Below, piece by piece: positions 21,836 through 34,342 of a DNA stretch of 64,000 bases. Position 1 is the stretch's first letter. Each line of letters starts with the position of its first letter. Location of the stretch: assembly GCA_019454045.1 (NCBI GenBank), contig SKCR01037681.1, positions 62,001 through 126,000 of the forward strand, written 5' to 3'. A program made the position numbers and the translations under genes. The notes below the pieces were generated by a model, which made no database searches, was not told the DNA's origin, and saw only the letters and a list, made by a program, of their open reading frames with translations. The stretch is from Zanthoxylum bungeanum. Its lineage: Eukaryota > Streptophyta > Magnoliopsida > Sapindales > Rutaceae.

Positions 21836-23576
21836 TGTTGGAGTTCTATAGTCCCAAGGATCAATAACAAGCATAGAAACTAAGTTCGAATACAACGAGG
21901 AAGTTACAGAATACTTACATCGATCGGTTGAGCGATGCGGTGGACAACAAAAAATCTTTTTATGCCATTTGAGAAGCTCGGCAGTGGGCTGGAAATTAGT
22001 CTCCATTTTTGGCCATGGATCAACCTTCAACCTTCAAGCTCCAAGCTTTCGTGATGTTATTCCAAGCTCACAAGTGGATTTCCCTATCACCTTCGCAAGA
22101 CCTTATTGTGTGCTAGCACTTTTGATTTTGCAACAAAATCATCACTGTTTTTCCTCCTTGTGTTCACGGTTTTTACAGAAAAAACAGAAGGAAATTTCAG
22201 CCCCTTGGGCGTGTGAGAGGAAGAGAAAAATGAGAGAGAAAAGTGTTGGTGTTATGATTTCTAAAATCAAATAATACATATACCAAAAATTTGGTATTAG
22301 CCTTTCAAAAAGGTCAACCAAATTTTGGAGCCAAAAGGCATTTAATGCCATCCACCAACTCACATCAATCACAAGTGACATGTTGTCAATCACTCAAAGT
22401 GACTAGACATCACATCGATCAAAGTGACTAATGATTTGACGCTTGATGCGACTAGCGATTTGACGTTTGATGTGACTTGCGTGCCGCCCTTGAATTCGAA
22501 ATGCGAATGCGCTCGCAAACACTTTCGGGCTCGGGTTCGCTAATTCCAAATTAACGAATTTTCTGTTGCGACGTAATTAAATCTAATTTAATTAAATAAT
22601 CATGCCTAGAATGATTACTATTCACGTCGCTAACGAATTAATTCTAAATTAACTTGTTCGCCCGAATTAAAATCTAATTTCAATTCTCCAGAAACATCCT
22701 TACAGGAATATAGTGATCTATATCAGGCGTAGTATACGTAGTATTGCGTATTTCGATCCAGTATCAGATGTCAAGTGCTAGGCCTGGGGCTGGAATTGTG
22801 TCTGCCCCGTACGAAGCACATATCGGATCTATGGTAACTAGTCTCTATTATCGGATAAACATGACCTTGTCATTTTATCCCGATGACTGTAGTACATAAG
22901 AGAACCAGCACCATATCCTACGTGACCATCATCTCCAATATGACTGGAGTGATACATCCGTCTTGACATCACACCCAACACACTACGATTCTCAATATAC
23001 CCAACAGAGGCATACACAGAACCTGTTAAAGCCCTGGACGACCAAAACCAAAGTATATTGATTGTCGCAAATATTAGCGGTACAAGTCTCAGGTTAAGAC
23101 CAAATACACCTACCCTGATTTCGGACTTCCATAGACACATAGTCATACTACCAATGGAATTCCGATGGGGTCTATCCAGAGCGAAGCTGTTTCCAGTACC
23201 ATCGGTAAAACACAACCTCCTATTACACTTGCATGAGTATCCTATACCCAAATATATGAGAACTATGCCGTTGTGCCCTCACAACGCACATAAGTGTAAT
23301 ACTAGTCTTTTACGCATTATCGATGTCCAATCTCGATAATACTCTGACTAGGGATATTTAATGATTTATCCTTCGTGGATTGATACTGTCTCATATCATC
23401 TCAATCCAGGAACAAATCATATGGACCTCCTATCATTTATACATTTTGGTGATCTAATCACAAATGATAAGAGAGCAATCTCCATTGTCACATAGTTAAT
23501 TGTCTAACAATCTCCCATTTGGCCTATAGCCATGATCTGTACAAATAGTGACGCTATGGGTCATAATTGTCCAACA
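21836..23576 (-). repeat. 3' LTR of A
   Basis: 1741 bp against about 2.09 kb for the other A LTR. About 350 bp is missing at 22685, where ...ATTTCAATT joins CTCCAGAAAC, removing most of the hairpin ladder and the CGTCATCGGTG block. Near its end (23497-23576) an extra copy of the LTR/PPT junction is present (TCTAACAATCTCCCATTTGGCCTATAG). The first inverted repeats (22540-22660) remain. Confidence 0.85.
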
Positions 23577-23589
23577 ATCTCCCACTTGG
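23577..23589 (-). other. Polypurine tract of A
   Basis: Minus strand CCAAGTGGGAGAT immediately before the LTR start, identical to the PPT of B (38271-38283). Confidence 0.8.
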
Positions 23590-26500
23590 CCTATAGCCAG
23601 TCACTCGAGTGTCCTACATTCGAACTATATACGGTTTGCTCAAATTACTGAGGAAAGGCTTTCGTCAGCGGATTTGCATGATATCATCTAATACGATTTA
23701 TTCGATCATCATATCGACATGATGTATGATCCGAACGAATCAGATGAATAGTCGAAGTATGTATCTGGATCATTGATGAGACCATTAATTCTTGAGCCTG
23801 CGCTGAAGCCTAGCTCAGCTGCTAACAGAACTATATCTAATCTAATTGATTTAGTATCGACCCAGAAGGCTTCTATTGCTGCCTCAGCTGCAGCAATAAC
23901 CCGTATTTGTTGTTTATTCGGTAACAGTATCTTGCTTGGAATATTTCCAGCTCACTATTCCGTTATTCAAACTGTATAGTACCGTTTGCGACTTATAGTC
24001 GTTTTATCGGTTTGGAAACTTGCTACAGTGATCCCAGTCACTTCAAGTTTTCATTCTCCATAGTATAAGACAACGTCCTTATTTCTCTAAGATACTTAAA
24101 GATGTTCTTAACATCAATCTTGTGACTATCACTTGGATTGGCCTGATTGTGAATCCATATGCTCAAAGCGTATGAGACACTAGGTCACGTACATTTTTCA
24201 ATCTATGATTTCTCGGAGAGTTTTCATGAAAGCCAAACTTTCACTGATTGTTTTATGGGAATATCATTTCTAAGAAATGACATATATTATCATTATTATA
24301 TAGGACATCGACTGTCAGTGCGCTCCCACTAACCTTCTTATATACACAAGAATCTTTTCATTTTGAATTAAACCATAAACCATTATGATTACATCAAAAT
24401 GATAATTCCAAGAACCTAATGCTTGCTTCAATCCAAACATGGATCGTATAACCTGCAAACCTTGTTTGCCAGTTTTACTACAAAAAAACCGTCAGGATGT
24501 TGTAAACATCCTCCAAAAGGTTTCCTTTTCAGGAAAGCGATTTTCCCGTTAAGCTGACATATTTCATAAATGAAACATGCAGCATCAGCAAGCATTATCC
24601 AAATGGAATTACCATGGCAACAGGTAAAAGGTTGAATCGTAATCTACACAATGTTGATAACGATACCTTTCCGCTACAAGCCTAGCTTAGTACGTTGGTA
24701 TGTTGCCTTCCATGTAAGTCTTCCTTGAAGACATATATAGTACCAATAGGCACAATGCCTTGCGGTACAACAACTAGTGTCCAAACATAGTTGGCATACA
24801 TGGAATCGATTTCGGATTTATGGCACTTTGCCATAATAGGGAGTCGATACCTTGTATCACTTCCTCATACGTAGTCAGTTGGTATTCCTCAAAAGATTGA
24901 CATCTTTATGAGGTGAGATCAGAAACCCATACCCCATGTTTTTTCTGACTCTCTCCGACTTACGCTGTTCTTGTGTATTCGAAGATTAATGGTATAGTTT
25001 CATCTTTGATGAACTATTTATGTTTCATTAAGAAATCAATGCCTGGAATAGTATTACTCCGATTTTCATCGAGTTTTACTTTCTTCCCACTTACCACTGC
25101 ATTTAGGTATTCCTCTTAGGAAAACCGCATGGTGAGCAATAATTAAATTGTTCTATTGTGAGTTGTATAACTACTATACTTTGGTATCCCTAGGATAACC
25201 TACAATTGGCACTTATCCAATTTGGGTTTTAGTTTGGTATCATCCAAACATATGCCCAGCATACCCAAATATTCAGGAATGAGAAACCCAGTTTCTTTCC
25301 TGTTCATATCTAATATGAAGTATGTCAAACAAATTTTATGGAACCTTATTCAAAATAAGTTCTGCACTGTAAATGCTTTTCCATTGAAGGAAATGGTAGC
25401 TCAGAGCGACTAATGATTAACCTTATCATGTCCAACAAAATTCGGTTTATCCGTTCGAACACACCGTTAAGTTGACGTGTTCCGGGAGGAGTTCTCATTG
25501 AAAGAATACTATACTCTTTCAAGTATATCAAAAAATTATTGCTTAAGTATTTTCATCATGGTCTTACCGTGACGATTTAATACTTTAGCCGATCTGTTTG
25601 TCTATTTCGTGTCGAAACTTTAAAAGTTTCCTATTTCTGTTCTTCAAAAGAAACACATAACCATAACGCGATGTCACATCCGTAAAGGTCACGAAATATT
25701 CATATTCACCTTTAGTCTAGCTAGATATGGGCCCACCTACGTCACTATGAACAAGGGCTAACAGATCGGTGGCATTTGCACATTTACCAAGTAAATGTGT
25801 TTTAGGCACTTTGCCCAATAAACTAGATTCGTAGACTTTATTTGAATATAATCAAATTTTTCCTAGTACCCACTCTTCAAAAATGCGGATATAAGAGTCT
25901 TTGTTTAATTGTGTCCTAGACAACAATGCCACTTTTAAGTTTCTTCTGATCAAATCAGTTTAAGCTATTTGTTTGTCATGTTATATGTTTGAGATTTATT
26001 TATATTCAAAATATAAATTATGTTATTCACATCTAATGTGTTTATCTCAATATCATCTTTATATAATAAAACACTTTAGTGTTCTAGAATATAAAGGTTC
26101 ACCCACAGCGGGTTAAACACTGATATAGAGATAATGTTTCTAGTCAAACTAGTTACATTATAACATTTTCCAAATTTAGGTACACACCCGAGGGTAGTTC
26201 CTAAAATTAGGTATCTACGGTTAAAATAGCGACAGTCGTCCCATTTCCAATTCGCAGATTAATCTCAACTGAAGTCAGTATTCTGCTAATAGCAGATTCT
26301 GAACACCAGTACTTATTTATGTATCGCACTAAGTGTTTAAAATCCAATTTTAATACTAGTAGTGAACATACTTATGACAAACATATTTGAAGTCAGAGCC
26401 TTGCTCGTCTTCAATTCCTTCATGTCTGCTTTGGCCAAACGGCAGTCACGCTTCCGCGATCCCATTTGCCACAATTTAGGCAGACATTTTGGGATATGTC

Positions 26501-26990
26501 CTTTTATCTTCCTAGAAGATTATAATGATTTTGCCTTTTCCATTTTTCACATCTCAGAAGTGTTCGGCCTAGCCTTGGCCTTTTGGAATGTCGAAGTAAG
26601 GTGCACCTTGTGCTTCTTGCCTTATTGCATACTTTGACTTTATCTCATTGAGAATAGTCATTAACTCTCCAAGAGTTTAGTATTGAAATTTTAGTACTTC
26701 TAAGATCTAATTATAGATCTATGAAGATCTTTCAATTTCATTATCATACTTTAAGGATCTAACCCTTAGTTCTGACAAAGAAATTAAGGAATCTACTTGG
26801 CAAGCTTAATGGATTAAGCACTAAAGTCGTCATCACATGAATCTTCCAAAGATTATGCTCTACTATTTGCTAAACTCCGGGCTTAGGCCTAATATGTTAT
26901 TTTATCAAATAAAGTAACTTATTAGTTTCCAGGACCATCTTGAAATTATTCCCAATTTGAAAATTAAACCATTTAAATACATTTTCCCTA
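23590..26990 (-). pseudogene. A gag-pol remnant
   Basis: Antisense, collinear with the B polyprotein gene. The RNase H region (23600-23990) is followed by eroded RT (24000-25240). Integrase includes the PPGT.QLNGV.ER stretch at 25346-25531, then pre-integrase (25750-25930), the knuckle region (26450-26510) and gag start near 26990. Stops and frameshifts occur throughout and several hundred bases are lost relative to B, so no domain is intact. Plus-strand frames here, such as 23773-23979 and 26362-26637, are antisense shadows. Confidence 0.8.
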
Positions 26991-29302
26991 GGATTATGTT
27001 TTAAATGTCAATCTTTCAATTATATCTTGATTCTAAAAGTCCAACTATTTAATCAACGATTTTCGGTATTATTTATTATAATGATTACTATAGTCTAACT
27101 GTATAATCAATTATAATTGAATTATTTGAATACAATCCAACTGTTAATTAAAACAACGATTTAAATATTAGTCCAACTAACATTTAATTCATTTGATGAA
27201 ATGATATTTGATTTGAGCGCGTATGGCAAGTAATTAAACAAATATTGCAAATTTAATTCTTGCCTCCCACTATTTTTCGGCGAGCCTCTAACCCTCTGTC
27301 GAGTACTCGGGAAACCTTATTTCCTAGCGGGCTAGGATCCCGTTAAATATCACACAATCTTGACTTTGGCCAACAAATTGTATGATAATTAACTAGGTAT
27401 ATCTCTAAGATCAATTGGATCCCATCCAATTCCTAGATCCAATAGGGGGACATCCAAGTCCGAAACATATATCTTATATATGCCAATATATCCAATATAT
27501 TGCCTAACTTTTTTCCTCTGAATCAACTAAGCCTTGGCTTTGGCATAACAAACTTAGTGATCCCAGTTAAGCGTGACCCATTGACCTTGGAAAGCTTCGT
27601 AATCAATGTCAATGGACAAGAAGTGATCTTGACTTTGGCCAACAAATCACAACTTGGACAAGACACCGATATGGAACAAAGCCTTCATGATTCAAACACA
27701 TCCTCGACGGACAAAGGCCTTGACTTTGGCCAACAAACCAATGCCAGTCTTGGATCTTGAGTAAGAATCACTCAATGGAAGGAAACACGCTTAATATTGT
27801 TTGAGGGTTTTTCGGGTGCAAATTGGCAACCAATTTATTATCTTTGTTAAGATCTCATCATCATACACCCTTAAACATGCATTCTAAACACATAATAAGG
27901 CGCGTAAAAATAAATAATAATGATATGCGGATGGATACTTAACACATTGATCCTAGATCAAATCTCTCTCTTTCTCTCTCCCGCTAGCACATGTATTACT
28001 TCTACCGTTACATAACACTTCTAAAGAAACCTCATTTACATTGAGGGGAATAGGTGAAAAGAGAAATACAAAGAGTATGGAGGTAATAGGCTGGACACGC
28101 AGGTCCAATTAATAAATTCCAAATTTATTAAAACAATTTCTAAAATTGCCCCACTCATCTAATATCCATCCGATATACATTATTCATGCATCACAACCAT
28201 GTATTCACACAAGCATGTTATCAATCAATCTAATCCAATTAATTAATCTGATAATTAATGACCATCCAATGTTCAAACAACGATTTTATTTTGCGCGAGT
28301 CAAACTCGTTTTGCGAATAAGTACTCAAAGTACGAATTCTTGAATTAAATTAAACTACAAAATTAAATCCAATTCAATTTGTATTTAATACTAATTCGCA
28401 ATTTAATTCCAAATTAAATACTACACTTTATTAACGAACATTTACGACTTAAATTCCAAATTTAATCGTTACGGGTCTCAAAGCTCGATTAACGTCCAAC
28501 GTTAATTTAATTAAAGTCCAATGGGCTTTTAATTAATTTCTTTAGGCGTGGACTTTTGGTCAACTTGGGACAAACCCAATAACCAAAGCCCAATCAAGGA
28601 GTAACCCCATAAGCCTAGAAACCAATTTAGGCCCATTAGGCCCAATTAAAAAATTAAAGGTCCATTAGTCGCATTTGGACTTTATGGAAACGGTTTTGGG
28701 CCCAATTGGATACAACCAATTTGCCTAAACCTAACTTGGTACAACCAAGCCCAATAAGCCCATTTACAACATTACAAGCCCAATTTCCACAATTAGCCCA
28801 ATTAATTAAATTACAAAATCCAATTTCACAATTTAATTAACTTAAGTGCAATGCCATAATTAATCACCAAAATTAACATTTCTAAAACATCAATTTACAA
28901 AATTAATTATCCTCTTTAACATCAATTAGTGTCCAACATAATTTTATCAAAAATCAAACCCAATTTACATGCTATAAGCTCTCGGCATTTTAGGTAATTT
29001 GTGTCCGATTCGGTTTCAATCCAATTAAATCCACAATCAACATTAAATCAACATTTCCCAATCGTTTCAAGTCATCCAATGATCAACCAAACAAAAAATA
29101 CCAAGAATTAGGGCACATTGACATTCGACCAAGCCATCAAAAATTGGGGAAAATTGTTCCAAATCAATTTTCTTGAAATTGATCCAATCAATCTTCAATT
29201 AAACTACATTTAAGCATACTCAATCATCCAATTTCATAAAATCATGCTCAAATGCAATTTACCCAATTTTAACCCTAAATCAAGTTTCATGCTTTTAACA
29301 AC
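26991..29302 (-). other. A leader, non-coding
   Basis: About 2.3 kb between PBS and gag, strongly similar to C 10584-12939. It carries CTTGACTTTGGCCAACAAA at 27359, 27628 and 27719 and a divergent copy at 27531. The plus-strand frame 27500-27760 resembles one in C but is antisense to the element. The rest is AT-rich and holds no gene. Confidence 0.7.
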
Positions 29303-29312
29303 GCTCTGATAT
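29303..29312 (-). other. PBS of A
   Basis: Minus strand ATATCAGAGC directly after the LTR end CTCCAACA, a slightly degraded form of the initiator tRNA-Met site TGGTATCAGAGC. Confidence 0.65.
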
Positions 29313-30386
29313 TGTTGGAGTTCTACGGTCTTAAGGATCGAATAACAAGTATAAAAACTAAGTGCGAATACAACGAGGAAGTTGCGGAATACTTACATCG
29401 ATCGGTTGAGTGATGCAGTGGACAACCAAAAATCTTTTTCTGCCCTTTGAGAAGCTCAACCGTAGGCTGGAAATCAGTCTCCATTTTCGGCCATGGATCA
29501 ACCTTCAAGCTCCAAGCATTCGTGATGTGATTCCAAGCTCACAAGTGGGTTTCCCTATCACCTTCGCAAGACCCTATTGTGTGCTAGTACTCTTGATTTT
29601 GCAACAAAATCATCACTCTTTTTCCTCCTTGTGTTCATGGTTTTTACAGAAAAAACAGAAGGAAATTTCAGCCCATTGGGCGTGTGAGAGGAAGAGAAAA
29701 ATGAGAGAGAAAAGTGTTGGTGTTATGATTTCTAAAATAAATAATACATATACTAAAAATTTGGTATTAGCCTTTCAAAAAGGTCAACCAAATTTTGGAG
29801 CCAAAAGGCATTTAATGCCATCCACCAACTCACATCAATCACAAGTGACATGTTGTCAATCACTCAAAGTGACTAGACATCACATCAATCAAAGTGACTA
29901 ATGATTTGACGCTTGATGCGACTAGCGATTTAATGCTTGATGCGACTAACGATTTGACGCTTGATGTGACTTACGTGCTGCTCTCAATTCAAAATGTGAA
30001 TGCACTCGCAAACACTATTGGGCTCGGGTTCGCTAATTCCAAATTAACGAATTTCCGTTGCGACGTAATTAAATCTAATTTAATTAAATAATCATGCTAG
30101 CATAATTACTATTCACGTCGCTAACGAATTAATTCTAAATTAACTCGTTCGCCCGAATTAAAATATAATTTCAATTTTGCGTCGAAATCTAATTTCGTAT
30201 AATATATCGAATATATTATTTTATCGATTAATTCCAAATTAATCGTTCTCTCTCTTTAATTAATATTTTATCCCAGATAAATATTCCGCAATTAATCTCA
30301 GATTAATTTTCTCTCTCTTTAATAATCCCAGATTAAGAAAGTGCGAGTCATACGTCATCGGTGTGAATCTTCAGGGAGCGACCCAT
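29313..30386 (-). repeat. 5' LTR of A, segment 1
   Basis: Begins TGTTGGAGTTCTACGG like 21836. It contains most of the inverted-repeat ladder (about 30020-30330) and stops at CGACCCAT (30386), where B is inserted. The last five bases, CCCAT (30382-30386), are the target duplication. Confidence 0.85.
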
Positions 30387-32250
30387 TGTTAGACAGTTAT
30401 GACCCATAGCGTCACTATTTTGTAAATGATATTGTATTATTGTACAAAATTAACTATGTAGTAATGAAATTTCCTTTTATCGTTTTGTAATTTATTTACT
30501 TTGATATAAATGGTAAGAGTCCCTATGATTAGTTCCGGATTGTGATGATATGAGACGGTATCAATCCATAAAGGTTTAATCATTAAATATCCCTAGTCGT
30601 AGTATTATCGAGATTGGACATCGATAATGCGGAATAGACTAGTACTGCACTTGTGCATGTTGTGAGGGCACAACGGCATAGTTCTCATATATTTAAGTAT
30701 AGGATACTTATGCAAGTGCGGTAAGAGGTTGTGTTTTACCGATGGTACGGAAAACAGCTTCGCTCTGGATAGACCCCGCGGAATCCCATTGGTAGTATGT
30801 CTGCGTGTCTATGGGAGTCCGCTTCAGGGTAGGTGCATATGATCTTAACCTGAGACTTGCATCGCTAGTACTTACGACAATCGGTAAACTTTAGTTTTGG
30901 TGGTCCAGGGCCTAACGGGTTCTGTGTACACCTCTTCTGGATTTATCGAGAATCGTAGTGTATTGGGTGTGATGTCAAGATGGAAGTATCACTTCAGACA
31001 TATGGAGATGATGATCGCGAGGGATACAGAACTAGTACTCTATAATGGTTGCAACCATCGTGATAATATGACTAGGTCAGGATTCTCCAGCCCCAGGCCT
31101 TACATGTGATCATCCGATACTGGTTCTATATACACTATACTACGGTATACTATGCCTGTTATAGATCTTATATTCCAATAAGAATATTTCTGGAGAATTG
31201 GGTAGGCATGGCATTTTGCTAGAGGCTAACCTTGTCTTGTAAATCGGTAAAAACGTAGTACTTGGTACGTACGTATTCAGATAATCTGACGGCCGTATTT
31301 ACTGCCAACATATCCAGAGATCTCTTGGGTCGCTTCCCGAAGATTCACCAATGACGTATGATTCAAACTCGATTAATCTTGGATTAATTACGGAGAGACT
31401 TTATCTTGGATAAAGTACTATACATAGAGAGAGAACGATTAATTTGGAATTAATCGTAAAATTATTATATTCGATATAATAATCGAAATTCGATTTCGAC
31501 GCGAAATTAAAATTAGATTTTAATTCGGGCAAACGAGTTAATTTAGAATTAATTCGTTAGCGACGTAAATAATAATTTCGCTAGGCGCAATTATTTATTT
31601 AAATTCGATTTAATTAACGTCGCGACGTAAGTTCGGTATTTCGGAAATATCGAACCCGAACGCGTGAGTGCACGTGGGCCCACTTTCATTTGGAAACGTG
31701 TGGGGCCCACATGACACATGTCATATTATGCATTATTTAATTCTAATGCATTGCATGGAGATAGTGTACAATGCACTCAATGGTTTTGCATGGAAATTTG
31801 CATGATTTGTGTCATAAGTTTATTATTAATTTAATAAATATTATGGCATAAATATAAATTGATTTTTTGTAACAAAAATCATTCAACTTTTCTCTCTCAC
31901 ATTGCCGAAACTTGCAAGCAGTTTTTGGCTCTCCTTTCTTCAATTTTTGTGGGAAGATTTGAAGAAGTTGTGCATTCAAAATCACAACAAAGGCTAGCAC
32001 CTTCAAGGGATCATACATAGGTGATATGGGAAGCTAATCCTTGAGCTTGGAAGGATCAAACTCGACTTGGAGTCCCTCTTTTCTTCTTGGCCGAGAGCTT
32101 CACTGCACAAGGGAGGAGTTTTCGCATCATCTAAGCATCCATTTTCAAGTATTGTGAGTATGATTCCGCCATACTTCAATTATTCATTCATGTATTTATA
32201 TATATTTTGCTTGTTCTTGTTGATCTTGGGGCTTGGTTATTTTTTCAACA
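30387..32250 (+). repeat. 5' LTR of B
   Basis: 1864 bp, TGTTAGACAGTTATG...TTTTTCAACA. It lacks about 62 bp (after 31087) and about 24 bp (near 31795) that are present in the 3' LTR. The inverted-repeat ladder lies at 31372-31650 upstream of AT-rich sequence (CATAAATATAAATTG, about 31846) that may hold the promoter. Another inverted repeat, ATTATCGA/TCGATAAT, is at 30604-30628. Confidence 0.93.
31372..31650 (+). repeat. Inverted-repeat ladder in B 5' LTR
   Basis: Series (arm/centre/arm): 31372-31388 (7/3/7), 31398-31416 (8/3/8), 31435-31457 (10/3/10), 31461-31483 (10/3/10), 31483-31499 (7/3/7), 31505-31525 (9/3/9), 31532-31558 (12/3/12, one mismatch), and TTCGGTATTT-CGG-AAATATCGAA near 31632 (one mismatch). 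GCGACGT and ACGTCGC bracket the stretch between the last two. It is repeated in the 3' LTR at about 39310-39610. Confidence 0.85.
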
Positions 32251-32251
32251 A

Positions 32252-32265
32252 TGGTATCATTGAGC
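32252..32265 (+). other. PBS of B
   Basis: TGGTATCATTGAGC one base after the LTR end. It matches the initiator tRNA-Met site with a short internal difference, as in C. Confidence 0.8.
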
Positions 32266-34342
32266 TTAAAGAGCATGCAAATATATTAGGATGTTATTTG
32301 GGGAAAATTGTATGAAGCATGATTTGATGAGTTTGCTTGATTAAATATTCTTAGATGTATGTTATTTAGATTATACATCATCAATTTCATGGAAAATAAA
32401 TTGGATTAATTTTTCCAACCCAAATGAGGCTTGGCCGAATACATGCAAGCATATGGACTAGATGATTTTTTAATTTTAAGACATTAGATGACTTGAAACA
32501 ATATGGAATGATGATTGTAACTCGATTGGATTGAAAACGAAATCGGAACCATTTTAATCACCTTGGCCGAATGCTTGATGGAGGATTAGGGACTTGATTT
32601 TTTGATTAAATAATGTTGGACATATATTTAAGATAAAAATATGATTAATGGATTAATTTGATATTTTGGGAATATTATTTAAAGGATTAATCATGATAAT
32701 ACACTTTAATTAATTAAGTTATAAAATTTGGAATTTTAAAATTTGGTTATTTGGGCTTTTATGTTTAATTGGGCCTTTGGGCTTGATATTGATTTTATGG
32801 CATATGAGGGTGATTTCCTTATTGGGTTGGTAATTGGGTTTGACCCATACATTGACCAAAACCCAAGCCTAAAGAAATCAATTGAAAGCCCATCGGACTT
32901 TAATTAAACGGACATTAGATGTTAGTTGGGCTTTGAGACCCGATTGTATTAGATTTGGAATCTAAGTTATAAAAGCACAATAAAAGTGTAAATATTTAAT
33001 TTAGAATTAAATAATAGGATTAGTATTGAATACGACTTAAATTGGATTTAACGAGTAGTTCGATATAATTCGTGAATTCATACTATAAGTATTTATTCTC
33101 AAATTGAGTTGGACTCGCGCAAATGCAAACAATTGTTTGAACATTGTATTGTCACCTAATTAAAGACTAATTAATTGGATTTGATTGGTTGTATAACATG
33201 CCTTGAATGAATGAATGTGGATGTGATGTATGAATAGTGTATATCGGATGGATATTAGAAGGGAAGGGTAATTTTAGAAATTATTGTAAATTTAGAATTT
33301 ATAAATTGGACCTGCGTGTCCAGCCTTTCTCTTATTGTCTCTTTGTATTCTCTTCTCACCTAATTCCCCTCAATGTAAATGAGGTTTCTTATTGTATTAT
33401 GTAATTGGGTAAGAGTAGAATAGTGCTAGCGGGGAGAGGAAAGGGAGTGATTTGTTCTAGGAACAAGTTGTTGTTCATATCCATCCGTATATCGCTATTA
33501 CTTTACTTTACGCGCTTATGATGTTTTAGAAGCATGCTTAAGGGTGTATGATGATGAGACCTAACAAAGATAAATTAATTGGTTGCCAATTACGCGAAAA
33601 ATCCCTCAAACAATATTAAGCGATTTTCCTTCCGTTGAATGATTCTTTCTCAAGATCCGAAATTGGCATTGGTTTGTTGGCCAAAGTCAAGACCTTTGTC
33701 AATTGAGGATGTGTTTGAATCATGAGAGTTTTGTTCCACATCGGTGTCCTGTCCAAGTTGTGATTTGTTGGCCAAAGTCAAGATCACTTCTTGTCCATCG
33801 ACATTGATTACGAAACTTTCCTCGTCAATGGGTCCCGCTTAACTGGAATCATTAGGTTTGTTGTGCCAAAGCCAAGGCTTAGTTGATTCAGAGGAAATGG
33901 TTAGGAAAATGTATTGGATGCATTGACATATGTATATGTTTCGGACTTAGATGTCCACCTACCGGATCTAGGAATTGGATGGGATCCAATTGATCTTCGA
34001 GATCTACCTAGTTAAATATCATACAATTTGTTGGCCAAAGTCAAGGTTGTGTGTTATTTAACGGGATCCTAGCCCACTAGGAAATTGGATTTCCCGAGTA
34101 CTCAACAGAGGGTTAGAGACTTGCAGAAAATAGTGGGAGGCTAGTATTGAATTTGCAATTATCGTTCAGATACTTAGCTTTACGCGCTTACACAACTTAT
34201 TTCGTCAATATTTACACATTAGTTGGACTAATACAATGTTATTTTTTTTATGTAACAGTTTGACTGTACCCACATATCGTTAACTAGATAATTAGATTAT
34301 CGTAGTTAAGATGGCAAACAAGGAAATGTCCGTGACATAATC
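32266..34342 (+). other. B leader (PBS to gag)
   Basis: About 2.1 kb without a convincing gene. It carries TTTGTTGGCCAAAGTCAAG at about 33673, 33763 and 34027 and a divergent copy at 33856, the same four-copy layout as in A and C. A run AATAGTGGGAGGC lies near 34130. Confidence 0.75.
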
